From NCBI GenBank assembly GCA_027924585.1, contig BSBM01000877.1:1092501-1156500 (forward strand): DNA of 64,000 nucleotides, in the 5' to 3' direction. Under the pieces are notes generated by a model that saw only the letters and a list, made by a program, of their open reading frames with translations, had not been told where the DNA came from and made no database searches. Of the stretch, positions 12,084-22,479 are shown piece after piece; the stretch's first letter is position 1, and each line of letters starts with the position of its first letter. This DNA comes from Larix kaempferi. Taxonomy: Eukaryota; Streptophyta; Pinopsida; Pinales; Pinaceae. The position numbers and the translations under genes were made by a program.

Positions 12084-13569
12084 TGGACACATTTGCAGGA
12101 GCCATTCCGAGCATGGTGAGAGGACGATCCTTCCATGGCTGTGGATATACGTGCTGGAAGATGAGCATCAGGACGATGCTCCAGTTACTACTCTGTATAT
12201 GTATATGCATCATGTTGGATGCTTGATATGATCAGTTGGATCATTTATGTATGTATGCATCATGTTGGATGTTCGATATGATTAGTTGGATCATTTATGT
12301 ATGTATGCATCATGTTGGATGATGGATATGATCAGTTGGATCATTTATGTATGTATGCATCATGTTGGATGCTGGATATGATCAGTTGGATCATGTGTAT
12401 GTATTTGTATATGAATCAGGTGGATACATTGTATGATCAGGTAGATCATGTATGTTGATATGTATCAGGTGGATCATGTATTTGTATATGTATCAGGTGG
12501 ATACATTGTATGATCAGGTAGATCATGTATGATGATATGTATCAGGAAGATACTAAGTATGCATCAGGTGGATGCATTGTATGATCAAGATGATCATGGA
12601 TGATGAGCTTCAGAATGTTGCTCCAGATGACATGCGTCAGGATGATACAGTGATGATGATCATGATGATCATGTGTACATCAGGATGATGTATGGTGAGT
12701 ATCAGGTTGATACTCTGTGGCCGTGGATAGGTTGTGCAGATAAGCATATAATAGCGCCCTGGGAGGTTTGCAGATTCTCTTGCTAGGTTTTGTCACTGGC
12801 ATATAATAGCTCCCTGGGAGATCTGACAAATGCTCTTTCAAGGTTTTGCTTTGGGAGGACATATAATAGCGCCATGGGAGGTTTGCAGATTCTTTGGCTA
12901 GGTTTTTCCGCTGGAATATAATAGCTCCCTCGGAGATCTAGCAAACGCTCTTTCGAGGTTTTGTCCTATGGCATGTAAGTAGACCTGGCAGATATAGACA
13001 GGATGAAAAAGGACTCAGATGCTCTTTCGAGGCATTTCCATGACCACATGTAATAATTCCTGGAGATCTGGACAGGATGAAAAAGGCGTCAGATTGTCTT
13101 TAGGGTTCTTACTTCACAAGACACTCTTTTAAGGTTTTGTAGTGGGGGTCACACGTAATAAGTCCTAGAGATCTGGATGGGATGAAAAAGGCCTCAAATG
13201 CTCTTTAGGGTTCTTGCTAGTCAAGAGACTCTTTTAAGGTTTTGTGACAGTCGCATGTAATGTGCTCCTGGTAAATCTGACAGGTAGAGCTGTGTGGTCG
13301 TAACAGCCTGGGATGTTGCAGCCAGGTTTTGTGACGCACGTAATAAGTCCCGAGGATTCCACAGTATGGCCAGTGATGATGAAGACCTGCAGATGGTGGG
13401 CCTACATCCAGTATGAAAAAGGAATGGCTCTGTAGAACTTCTTATGACAAGTAGATTCATAGATTGATTGAGATAGTAGCAGCAGTGATGATGACGATGA
13501 TTCCCTGATGATGATCCAGAGAAGAAGACTTGATCTAGAAGACCTGTGTCGAGAAATACCTTCCTAGTT
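12084..13569. repeat. tandem repeats in the 3' untranslated region
   Basis: Positions 12186-12420 hold about four units of about 48 bp (core CATCATGTTGGATG...GATCAGTTGGATCA). Positions 12420-12700 hold GATCATGTATG/TATCAGGTGGAT variants. Positions 12720-13300 hold longer units built on GCATATAATAGCNCCCTGGGAG and GCTCTTTCGAGGTTTTG. The downstream unit has the same order at 16190-17300, so the arrangement is inherited within the subfamily. Confidence 0.85.
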
Positions 13570-13578
13570 AAGAGGGAG
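13570..13578 (+). other. polypurine tract
   Basis: AAGAGGGAG lies directly before the LTR start TGTTGATG. The same tract precedes the LTR at 17514. Confidence 0.8.
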
Positions 13579-14198
13579 TGTTGATGTATATGTAAATTTG
13601 GAATGTATTTCACATATATGTATATTCTATTCCTATAGAGATGTTATTATTCCTCTATACAGAAGTGCCTTCATTTATATTGTAAGTGTCGTAACTTATA
13701 CTTGATGGGTTATTAGACCACCTTGTCTGTATAAGTCATGTGGATCAAAGGGTTCTTATACCACCCTATTGGGGGTCGGGCATGTGGGTCAAAGTGTTAT
13801 TAGACCACCCTATTGGGGGTCGGCCCAATCAGCATTATGTTATGTGATTAAGTTAAGGCCGACCTACTAAAGGTTATTAGGCAAGTCAATTCAAGTATAA
13901 ATAGAGTGCAGGGGGCACTCTATTTGATCATTCTATTCACACACACTCTTTGGAGAGTGCCGCACTTGTGGAGGAGGATAAGTTGCAAGGAGATGTCTAT
14001 CTCTTATGCTTGGGTTGTATCATTGCTCTATCTATCTTTGAGGAAGTTATTGGGGTTTTTCACCTTCATGGATTTCCGCAAGTAAACTCTGTGTCTCTTG
14101 TGTGCTTGCATTATTGTGTCCATGATTGATATGTTGTACATGTTGTTCTCTAAGTTAAGATCCTAGATCAGATTGAAGTAAATTCTGAAAAACTAACA
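13579..14198 (+). repeat. Copia LTR (620 bp) shared by two adjoining units
   Basis: It runs from TGTTGATGTATATG to GAAAAACTAACA. It serves as 3' LTR of the element on its left and 5' LTR of the unit on its right. A segment of about 44 bp (CATGTGGRTCAAAG...GGGGGTCGG) is duplicated in tandem near 13737-13824. I estimate about 93-95% identity to the LTR at 17514 from a by-eye comparison of the first 150 bp. Confidence 0.88.
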
Positions 14199-16087
14199 GA
14201 TCTACCTATGCACCTATGGGCAGAATCCACAAGGACAATTGTATATGTACAAAACAGAACACCACACAAGATACTTGACAACAAGACACCAGAAGAATTT
14301 TTCTCTGGTGAGAAACCAGAAGTTAGCCATCTCAGGATATTTGGTTGTCCGGTATATGCACATGTTCCAAAAGAAAAGAGGACAAAGTTAGATCCTTCAG
14401 AAAAGAAGGGTATATTTGTCGGGTGCAGTGAAAACTCAAAGGCATACAAAATCTACTTTCCAGGGTTCAAGAAGATTGACATCAGTAGGGATGTGACTTT
14501 TGATGAAAACTCAGCATACATCAAATCGGGGAAGCCACCTGTTGAAGACAATGAAGAACCGATAGTACCCAGAATACAAGACACCACCATGAACAAAGCA
14601 ATTCCAAAAGAGAATCGTGAAATACTAGAAGATCCACAAGAACCTATAGATCCACCCCATGAGAAGAACTCTCACAAGTGGAAATGAACATGGGCTAGAG
14701 AGCTCATCCAAGATGCAGAAAGGTATGGTATTCGAGAGGAGGAACATAGAGAAAGAAAAAGGACAAGGTCACACACCACCTATGTTTCCTTACGCTATGA
14801 GATAATGAACAAAGAACCTTCCAGTTAAGAAGAAGTAGTAGAAAAGAAAGAATGGAAGGAGGCCATGGTCGAAGAATACCAGTCGATCATGAAGAATGAT
14901 GTTTGGGATGTGGTCCCAAGACCAGAAGGGAAGTCTGTTGTTACTTCCAAGTGGATCTACAAGATCAAGCATGCTGCATATGGTAGCATAGAGAAATACA
15001 AGGCAAGGTTTGTGGCTCGTGGCTTCTCCCAGAAAGAAGGGATAGATTATGAAGAAAGTTTTGCACCTGTAGCCAGATACACTTCCATTAGAACAGTACT
15101 TGCTCTGGCTGCAGTGATGAAGTGGAAGATACACCAGATGGATGTCAAGACAACTTTCTCAAATGGTGTAGTCAAAGAGGAAGTGTATGTGGAGAAGCCA
15201 GTTGGTTTTGAGACTCATCACAGGGATTCATATGTGTGCAAGTTAAAGAAAGCCTTGTATGGCTTGAAATAAGCACCCAGGACATGGTACGGCAGGATAG
15301 ACAGCTTCCTGACCAGTTTGGGATTTACCAAGAGTAAATTAGATTCCAACCTTTACTACAAGGTTGAGGAAGGAAATCCAGTGATACTCCTATTGTATGT
15401 GGATGACTTGTTTGTGACAGGTGAGGATAGGTTGATTGACGACACAAAGAGGAAGCTTTCTGCCAAGTTCGAGATGAAGGACTTCGGGATGATGCACTAT
15501 TTTCTAGGCATGGAGGTGTGGCAGAGTGCAGATGGAATCTTTCTTGGACAAGGGAAGTATGCAGTAGAGATCCTGAAGAGGTTTGGGATGATGGATTGCA
15601 AGGCCATGGCCACACCTATGGCATCGAACCTGAAGCTTCTATGTGATGCTTCATCTGATCTAGTTGATATCACTATGTATCGTTAGATTATTGGGTTCTT
15701 GATGTACTTGATGAACATGATACCAGATATCTTCTTTGCGGTGAACAAACTGAGCCATTTCCTGACAGATCCCAGAGCTGTTCACCTGGTTGCTATAAAG
15801 CATATTCTTATGTACCTGAAGGGTACGGTTGACTATGGGCTTAAGTATGATGCGAATCAAAAGTTTAACCTACAGGGTTATGTTGATTTGGACTGGGCAG
15901 GCAGTGCTGGAGATAGGAAGAGCACATCTGGGTGCTCCTTCAGTATGGGATCTGGGTGCTCCTGTATGTTGCTGTGAATGAGCAGATTGCACATGTATTG
16001 ATGAAACCACTAGCCAGAGTGAAGTTCGAGTACTTCAGAGAGAGGCTTCGTGTTATTCAGATTGATGACAGTTCGAGGAAGAAGTGA
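14199..16087 (+). pseudogene. Copia integrase C-terminal part, RT and deleted RNase H
   Basis: The integrase end is recognisable from NRTPHKILDNKTPEEFFSG, the stretch FGCPVYAHVPKEKRTKLD and the domain following the core (KKGIFVGCSENSKAYKIYFP). Reverse transcriptase follows with [18 protein letters not shown] and MMHYFLGMEVW. Stops occur after HKWK (14685), at SS*EE (14827), in GLK*APRT (15270) and at the inter-domain TAG (15684-15686). RNase H has lost about 280 bp at 15951, where the text jumps from SMGSG to the segment LLYVAVNEQIAHVLMKPLA. The unit cannot encode a working polymerase. Confidence 0.88.
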
Positions 16088-16189
16088 TGGACACATTTGC
16101 AGGATCCATTCCGAGCATGGTGAGAGGAGGATCCTTCCATGGTTGTGGATATAAGTGCTGGATGATGAGCATCAGGATGATGCTCCAGT

Positions 16190-17500
16190 TACTACTCTGT
16201 ATGTGTATACGCATGATGTTGGATGCTTGATATGATCAGTTGGATCATTTATGTATGTATGCATCATGTTGGATGTTCGATATGATCAGTTGGATCATTT
16301 ATGTATGTATGCATCATGTTGGATGATGGATATGATCAGTTGGATCATTTATGTATGTATGCATCATGTTGGATGCTAGATATGATCAGTTGGATCATGT
16401 GTATGTATTTGTATATGTATCAGGTGGATACATTGTATGATCAAGTAGATCATGTATGTTGATATGTATCAGGTGGATCATGTATTTGCATATGTATCAG
16501 GTGGATACATTGTATGATCAGGTAGATCATGTATGATGATATGTATCAGGCAGATACTATGTATGCATAAGGTGGATGCATTGTATGATCAGGATGATCA
16601 TGGATGATGAGCTTCAGGATGTTGCTCTAGATGACATGTGTCAGGACGATGCAGTGATGATGATCATGTGTACATCAGGATTTTGTATGGTGAGTATCAG
16701 GTTGATACTTTGTGGCCATGGACAGGTTGTGCAGATAAGCATATAATAGTGCCTTGGGAGGTTTGCAGATTCTCTTGCTAGGTTTTGTCGCTGGCATACA
16801 ATAGCTCCCTGGGAGATCTGGAAAATGCTCTTTCGAGGTTTTACTTTGGGAGGACATATAATAGCGTCCTAAGAGGTTTGCAGATTCTCTTACTAGGTTT
16901 TGCCGCTGGCATATAATAGCTCCCTGGAAGATCTGGAAATCGCTCTTTCGAGGTTTTGTCCTATGGCATGTAAGTAGACCTGGCAGATCTAGACAGGATG
17001 AAAAAGGCCTCAGATGCTCTTTAGGGTTCTTGCTTGACAAGACACTCTTTTTATGTTTTGTGGTGGGGGTCACATGTAATAAGTCCTAGAGATCTGGCCA
17101 GGATGAAAAAGGCCTTAGATGCTCTTTAGGGTTCTTGCTAGTCAAGCGAATCTTTTAAGGTTTTGTGACAGTCACATGTAATGTGCTCCTGGGAGATCTG
17201 ACAGGTAGAGCTATGTGCTTGTAACAACCTGGGATGCTGCAGCCAAGTTTTGTGACGCACATAATAAGTCATGAGGATTCCACAGTATGGCCAGTGATGA
17301 TGAAGACTTGCAGATGGGGGACCTGCATCCAATATGAAAAAGGACTGGCTCTATAGAACTTCCTATGACAAATAGATTCAGAGATTGATTGACATAGCAA
17401 CAACAGTGATGATGACAATGATTCGAGGATGATGATTCACTGATGATGATCTAGAGAAGAAGACTTGATCTAGAAGACCTGTGTTGAGAAATACCTTCCT
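16190..17500. repeat. tandem repeats in the 3' untranslated region of the second unit
   Basis: It has the same repeat families, in the same order, as 12186-13300, with small differences in copy number. Short open frames here are repeat artefacts. Confidence 0.85.
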
Positions 17501-17504
17501 AGTT

Positions 17505-17513
17505 AAGAGGGAG
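17505..17513 (+). other. polypurine tract
   Basis: AAGAGGGAG directly precedes the LTR start, as at 13570. Confidence 0.78.
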
Positions 17514-18143
17514 TGTTGATATATATGTAGCTTCGGAATGTATTTCACATATATGTATATTGTATTCCTATAGAGATGTTATTATTCATCTATACGGAAG
17601 TGTCGTCATTTATATTGTAAGTGTCGTAACTTATACTTGATGGGTTATTAGACCACCTTGTTGGAGTCGGCCTTGTATAAGTCATGTGGGTCAAAGAGTT
17701 ATTATACCACCCTATTGAGGGTCGGCCATGTGGGTCAAAGGGTTATTAGACCACTATATTCCGGGTCGACCCAGTCAGCATTATGTTATGTGATTAAGTT
17801 AAGGCCGACCTAGTAAATGTTATTAGGAAAGTCAATTCAAGTATAAATAGAGTGCGGGGGCACTCTATTTGATCATTCTATTCACACACACTCTTTGGAG
17901 AGTGGCACACTTGTGGAGGAGGAGAAGCTGCTAGGAGATGTCTATCTCTTATGCTTGGGTTGTATCATTGCTCTATCTATCTCCGAGGAAGTTATTGGGG
18001 TTTTTCACCTTTATGGTTTTCCCCAAGTAAACTCTGTGTCTCTTATGTGCTTGCATTATTGTGTCCATGATTGATATGCTGTACATGTTGTTCTCTCAGT
18101 TAAGATCCTAGATCAGATTGAAGTAAATTCTGAAAAACTAACA
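17514..18143 (+). repeat. Copia LTR (630 bp)
   Basis: It starts TGTTGATATATATG and ends GAAAAACTAACA. It contains the 44-bp tandem duplication near 17690-17770. It retains GTTGGAGTCGGCC, which shows what the 5' LTR interrupted at 7390 should contain. Confidence 0.88.
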
Positions 18144-20001
18144 GATCTACCTATGCACCTATGGGCAGAATCCACAAGGACAGTTGTATATGTACAAAAC
18201 AGAACACCACACAAGATACTTGACAACAAGACACCAGAAGATGTTTTCTCTCGTGAGAAACCAGAAGTTATCCATCTCAGGATATTCGGTTGTTCAGTAT
18301 ATACACATGTTCCAAAAGAAAAGAGGACAAAGTTAGATCCTTCAGAAAAGAAGGGTATATTTGTGGGGTACAGTGAAAACTCAAAGGCATACAAAATCTA
18401 CTTTCCAGGGTTCAAGAAGATTGACATCAGTAGGGATGTGACTTTTGATGAAGACTCAGCATACATCAAATCGAGGAAGCCACCTATTGAAGACAATGAA
18501 GGACCAAGAGTATCCAGAATCCAAGACACCACCATGAACGAAGCAATTCCAAAAGAGAATCGTGAAATACTAGAAGATCCACAAGAACCTATAGATCCAC
18601 CCCATGAGAAGAACTCTCACAAGAGGAAACCACCATGGGCTAGAGAGCTCATCGAAGATGCAGAAAGGTATGGTATTCGAGAGGAGGAACACAGAGAAAG
18701 AAAAAGGACGAGGTCGCACACCACCTATGTTGCCTTACTCTGTGACATAATGAACAAAGAACCTTCCAGTTATGAAGAAGCAGTAGAAAAGAAAGAATGG
18801 AAGGAGGCCATGGTCAAAGAATACCAGTCGATCATGAAGAATGATGTTTGGGATGTGGTCCCAAGACCAAAAGGAATTCATATGTTTGCAAGTTAAAGAA
18901 AGCCTTGTATGGCTTGAAACAACCACCCAGGACATGGTACGGTAGGATAGACAGCTTCCTGACCAGTTTGGGATTTACCAAGAGTAAAGCGGATTCCAAC
19001 CTTTACTACAAGGTTGAGGAAGGCAATCCAGTGATACTCCTACTGTATGTGGATGACCTGTTTGTGACAGGTGAGGATAGGTTGATTGCCGACACAAAGA
19101 GGAAGTTTGTTGTTGAGTTCGAGATGAAGGAATTGGGTATGATGCATTACTTTCTAGGTATGGTGGTGTGGTAGAGAGCAGATGGAATCTTCCTTGGACA
19201 AGGGAAGTATGCAGCAGAGATCCTGAAGCGGTTTGGGATGATGGAATGCAAGGCCATGGCCACACCTATGGCATCGAACTTGAATCTATTGAGTGATGCT
19301 TCATCATAGTCAGTTGATTCCACGATGTATCGTTAGATTATTGGGTCCTTTATGTACTTGATGAACACAAGACCAGATATTTGCTTTGCTATGAACACCT
19401 TGAGCCAGTTCCTGATGGATCCTAGACATGTTCACTTGATTGTTGTAAAGCATATTCTGAGGTACCTGAAGGGTACGATTGATTATGGGCTCAAGTATGA
19501 TGCGAATCAAAAGGTTAACCTGGAGGGTTATTTTGATTGAGATCGGGCAGGCAGTGCTACAGATAGGAAGAGCACTTTGGGGTGTTGCTTTAGTATGGGA
19601 TCAGGTGTGATCTCTTGGTTTAGCAGGAAGCAATCCTGCGTAGCACCGAGTATAGCCGAAGCAGAGTATTTCATAGCTTGTTCGGCGAGTTGCGAGGCAG
19701 TATGGATAAGGAAGCTACTGTCAGATTTATTTGATCTCTAGTTGGATGCTACTTGTATTTTCTGTGACAACCAAAGCTGTGTGAAGTTGTCAGAGAACCC
19801 AGTGTTCCATGACAAGTCAAAGCATATCGAGACCAAATATCACTATATCGGGGATATGGTGCAAAGAGAAGCAGTGAAGCTCCTGTATGTTGCGACGGAT
19901 GAGAAAATTACAGATGTGTTGACCAAACCACTAGCCAAAGTGAAGCTCGAGTACTTCAAAGAGAGGCTTGGTGTTCTTTAGATAGAAGGTACTTCGAGGA
20001 G
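18144..20001 (+). pseudogene. Copia integrase end, internally deleted RT, RNase H
   Basis: The integrase C-terminal part is open from 18153 through the start of reverse transcriptase (WDVVPRPKG). The frame then jumps at about 18873 to HMFAS / [13 protein letters not shown], a deletion of about 320 bp that removes the first reverse transcriptase motifs. LLYVDDLFVTGED survives near 19040. Stops include VW*RADG (19172), the shared inter-domain TAG (19334-19336) and GYFD* near 19540. RNase H remnants continue to a final stop near 19981 (TDVLTKPLAKVKLEYF). This unit is more diverged from the other two in its 3' half. Confidence 0.87.
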
Positions 20002-20089
20002 GAAGTGATGGGACACATTTGCAGGATCCATTCCAAGCATGGTGGTAGGAGGATCCTTCCCATGGCTGTGGATGTAAGTGTTGTGTGAT

Positions 20090-20448
20090 GAGCATCAGGA
20101 GGATGCTCCAGATGATGTTCTATATCATGATGATCAGGATGATCATGTGATGATGATATGCATCAGGGTGATGCTATGTATGATGATGATCAAGATGATC
20201 ATGTGATGATGATATGCATCGGAGTGATGCTATGTATGATGATGATCAGGATGATCATGTGATGATATGCATCAGGATGATGCTATGTATAATGATGATC
20301 AAGATGATCATGTGATGATGATGTGCATCAGGATGATGCACTATATGATGATGATCAATATGATCATGAGCATCAAGATGATGCTTCATGCAAAGATGAT
20401 CAGTGTGATCATGAGTATCAGGATGATACTCTATGGCCGTGGACAGGT
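20090..20448. repeat. GATGATCA-rich tandem repeats
   Basis: A unit of about 55-60 bp built on GATGATCAGGATGATCATGTGATGATG and ATGCATCAGGATGATGC repeats about six times. The block occupies the same place as the repeat blocks of the other Copia units, but the sequence is different. It is cut short where TGGCCGTGGACAGGTTGTGCA joins LTR sequence near 20450. Confidence 0.85.
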
Positions 20449-20460
20449 TGTGCAATAACA

Positions 20461-20994
20461 TGTATTTGTAACTTTGTAAGATATTCACTTTTATATTGTA
20501 TGTATTACATTTGTATTTTATTGTATCCCCAACGGAGATGTATTATTCCTCCAATTGGAAGTGTCATCAATTGTATTTGCAAGTGTCGCAAGTTACATTT
20601 TAAGTGTTGTAACTTATATTTGATGGGTTATTAGGCTTCCTTAGGAAGTCAGACCAGTTAGGGTTAAAGGCAGGTCAAAGAAAAGAATAAATAAAGAGTG
20701 TGACTCTCACATTCTAATTATCCACTCACTCATCCAACTCACATAGTTGAGAGAGAGGAGTGCGCACAAGTGGAGGAGGATTAGTTGCTGGAGACATCTA
20801 TCTTTTGGGTTTGATCTTTGTGATCTTTGTATTGGGGCTTATTTCTATCTCTGAGGAAGTTGCGGGGTTTTCACCTTCTTGGTTCTCCCCGGTGAAATGC
20901 TTTGTGTCCATTGTCTCTTGTGATTGTTATGTTGTGCTTGTTATTCTCTTAGTGATCCTAGATAATATTGAATGAAATTATCAAAAATCTAACA
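20461..20994 (+). repeat. diverged Copia LTR lacking its first bases and polypurine tract
   Basis: It aligns along its length with the LTRs at 13579 and 17514 (GATGGGTTATTAG, AAATAAAGAGTGTGACTCTC, TCTGAGGAAGTTG, end AAAATCTAACA) but is clearly more diverged and about 90 bp shorter. No TGTTGA start or polypurine tract is visible, because 3' repeat sequence joins directly to it. Confidence 0.75.
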
Positions 20995-20997
20995 AAA

Positions 20998-21215
20998 TAT
21001 ATGTCCTCCTCGGTCAGTTGGAACCACTCATCGGGACCAACTCGAAATGCATTCCTATGATGATCCCAACATGCGATCAACTAGGTGAGGAACATACTAT
21101 TCTCCTTGAGTGATGTTTCCTCCTTATAGAACTTGAGGAGGCTGACAACTCTCAATAGGTGTATACTCTGAGGAGTAATGGAGGGTGAAAACATGAAGTT
21201 GGGTAACACTTTTGA
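20998..21215 (-). pseudogene. fragment of a plant retroelement accessory-protein domain
   Basis: Read leftwards, one frame is open except for a single TAG. It reads SITPQSIHLLRVVSLLKFYK, then KENSMFLT, the stop, and ends LIACWDHHRNAFRVGPDEWF and QLTEEDIYF. The layout (a TLLxC-like start, a hydrophobic block, then a helix leading to a TGL-type motif) resembles residues 140-215 of the accessory ORF at 33212-35869. I infer a distant relative, and that the fragment ends where the Copia LTR abuts it. Confidence 0.45.
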
Positions 21216-21995
21216 CTTGTTTTTTACAAACTTTATAATTTTATGTTTTTCAACTTCGACCTCTTCAAACCCATGTCTCCCTTAGTAATTCTGACTTGAA
21301 GTAAACACAAATGTTTTAGAGAATTGAATTAGATTTCTACTTGTATTTTTTTTATTTTTTTATGGACATATCGTGGGACAAATTTGGTGCTCACCAACGG
21401 CATATACTTGAAAATTTTAGGTATGGATAATGAGTGACCAGCATGAGCACTAATTTTTTGAGAGATGATTATTTACTTTAGATAAAACAATGTATGATCA
21501 TAGTATACACACATTGCACTTGTGTATGGACTATATTTTGATGTTTTTCGGACTTGAGAACTATTTTTTATTATTTATGAAAATAGCATATGTTCGGAAA
21601 ATGGTGCCTAATCGACACATGTTGGTAAGCTTCAATTTTATTTTTAGTGTGACTCTTATTGGAAAAAATAAAAGTACACTTTTGAAGAGGATGGGGAAAG
21701 GAAGATCTATGTGAATATTTCAAATCTTTTGGTGTTGTCTTTGTTATGATATTGAATTTTCATTTCGGGTGATTTTCAGAGTAATAAAATTCTTAAGGGA
21801 TAAGGTTTAGAAAAAAATTATTAATAAATAGAAATTCAAACCGAAATGAAACAATTATTATATCATTGGAAACTAGATTCAGAGATGAAACCATTGCTAC
21901 AAAGTTCGACAAATAATATTTAAAATTTGCAGGAGTTTGGGCTTGCTGAAGTTGCAGGTTCCAGAAAGATGCCATATATTTTTGCAGGTTTTGTT
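21216..21995. other. AT-rich sequence, no feature recognised
   Basis: The stretch is rich in A/T runs. I see no coding signal and no repeat structure. Confidence 0.6.
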
Positions 21996-22002
21996 GACCA
22001 TG

Positions 22003-22165
22003 AACTCTCGGCCAAAAAAATATCTTCCAAAATCTTGGCCGAGAGTTTAGTTCAAAATCTCATTCAAGAGTTTTCTTAAAAATACAGTGTGGTGATTGGT
22101 TCAAACTCTCGGCCGAGAGTTTGAACTCTCACAAACTCTTGGCCTAGAGTTTGAGGTTAGCTTTT
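22003..22165. repeat. cluster of palindromes with core CTCTCGGCCGAGAG
   Basis: A perfect palindrome with the core AACTCTCGGCCGAGAGTT lies near 22108-22130. A mismatched copy (AACTCTTGGCCTAGAGTT) follows about 10 bp later. An inverted pair of half-sites (GAACTCTCGGCC near 22003, GGCCGAGAGTTTAGTTC near 22040) stands about 25 bp apart. They precede a TATA box at 22258. Confidence 0.8.
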
Positions 22166-22255
22166 TTTCGCATGATCATCCGCGTGCACTAATTTTTTTT
22201 CACTCCATTGTCATAAAAGTGTTTCCCAATTTCGCGTTTTCAACCTGGAACGAGG

Positions 22256-22266
22256 GTATAAATATC
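22256..22266 (+). promoter_or_regulatory. TATA-box-like promoter element
   Basis: GGTATAAATATCTCTCCC is followed by a pyrimidine-rich stretch and CCTAGGCTTGCGGGGATCATG. It is a good TATA box in a promoter-like setting. The frame downstream of the ATG near 22349 is not convincing, so the transcript, if any, is unknown. Confidence 0.4.
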
Positions 22267-22479
22267 TCTCCCTCTCCTTGTCCTCCCACTCTCTGTGGAA
22301 GTTATACTGGTCTACTTGTGCTTCGCACTGCTGCCTAGGCTTGCGGGGATCATGTCTCTGTTTCACATATAACATAAATCAGTCTCATAAGCATACATAT
22401 AAAAGCATCATACGAGAATTATATCTACTAAAATCAAATATATATTTTTTTAAATGACAAACAATGTACCAATATAATC

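Larger units (their letters stand above)
7390..14198 (+). mobile_element. Ty1/Copia element with truncated 5' LTR and no gag/PR/IN
   Basis: The order is partial 5' LTR (7390-7832), Met-type primer site (7833-7844), the long gene-like leader (7845-about 10585), broken reverse transcriptase and RNase H (about 10586-12083), tandem repeats (12190-13560), polypurine tract (13570-13578) and 3' LTR (13579-14198). Gag, protease and integrase are absent. The 3' LTR carries an internal duplication of about 44 bp that the 5' LTR lacks but the LTR at 17514 shares. The two LTRs therefore may not be an original pair, and the element may be part of a recombined array. Confidence 0.85.
14199..18143 (+). mobile_element. 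truncated Copia unit: integrase end, RT, partial RNase H, LTR
   Basis: The internal sequence begins inside integrase immediately after the LTR end, with no primer binding site, leader, gag or protease. It continues through reverse transcriptase, a deleted RNase H, tandem repeats, polypurine tract and LTR (17514-18143). The same LTR/integrase junction recurs at 18143/18144. One deletion followed by tandem duplication, probably through unequal LTR exchange, is therefore the simplest history. Confidence 0.85.
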
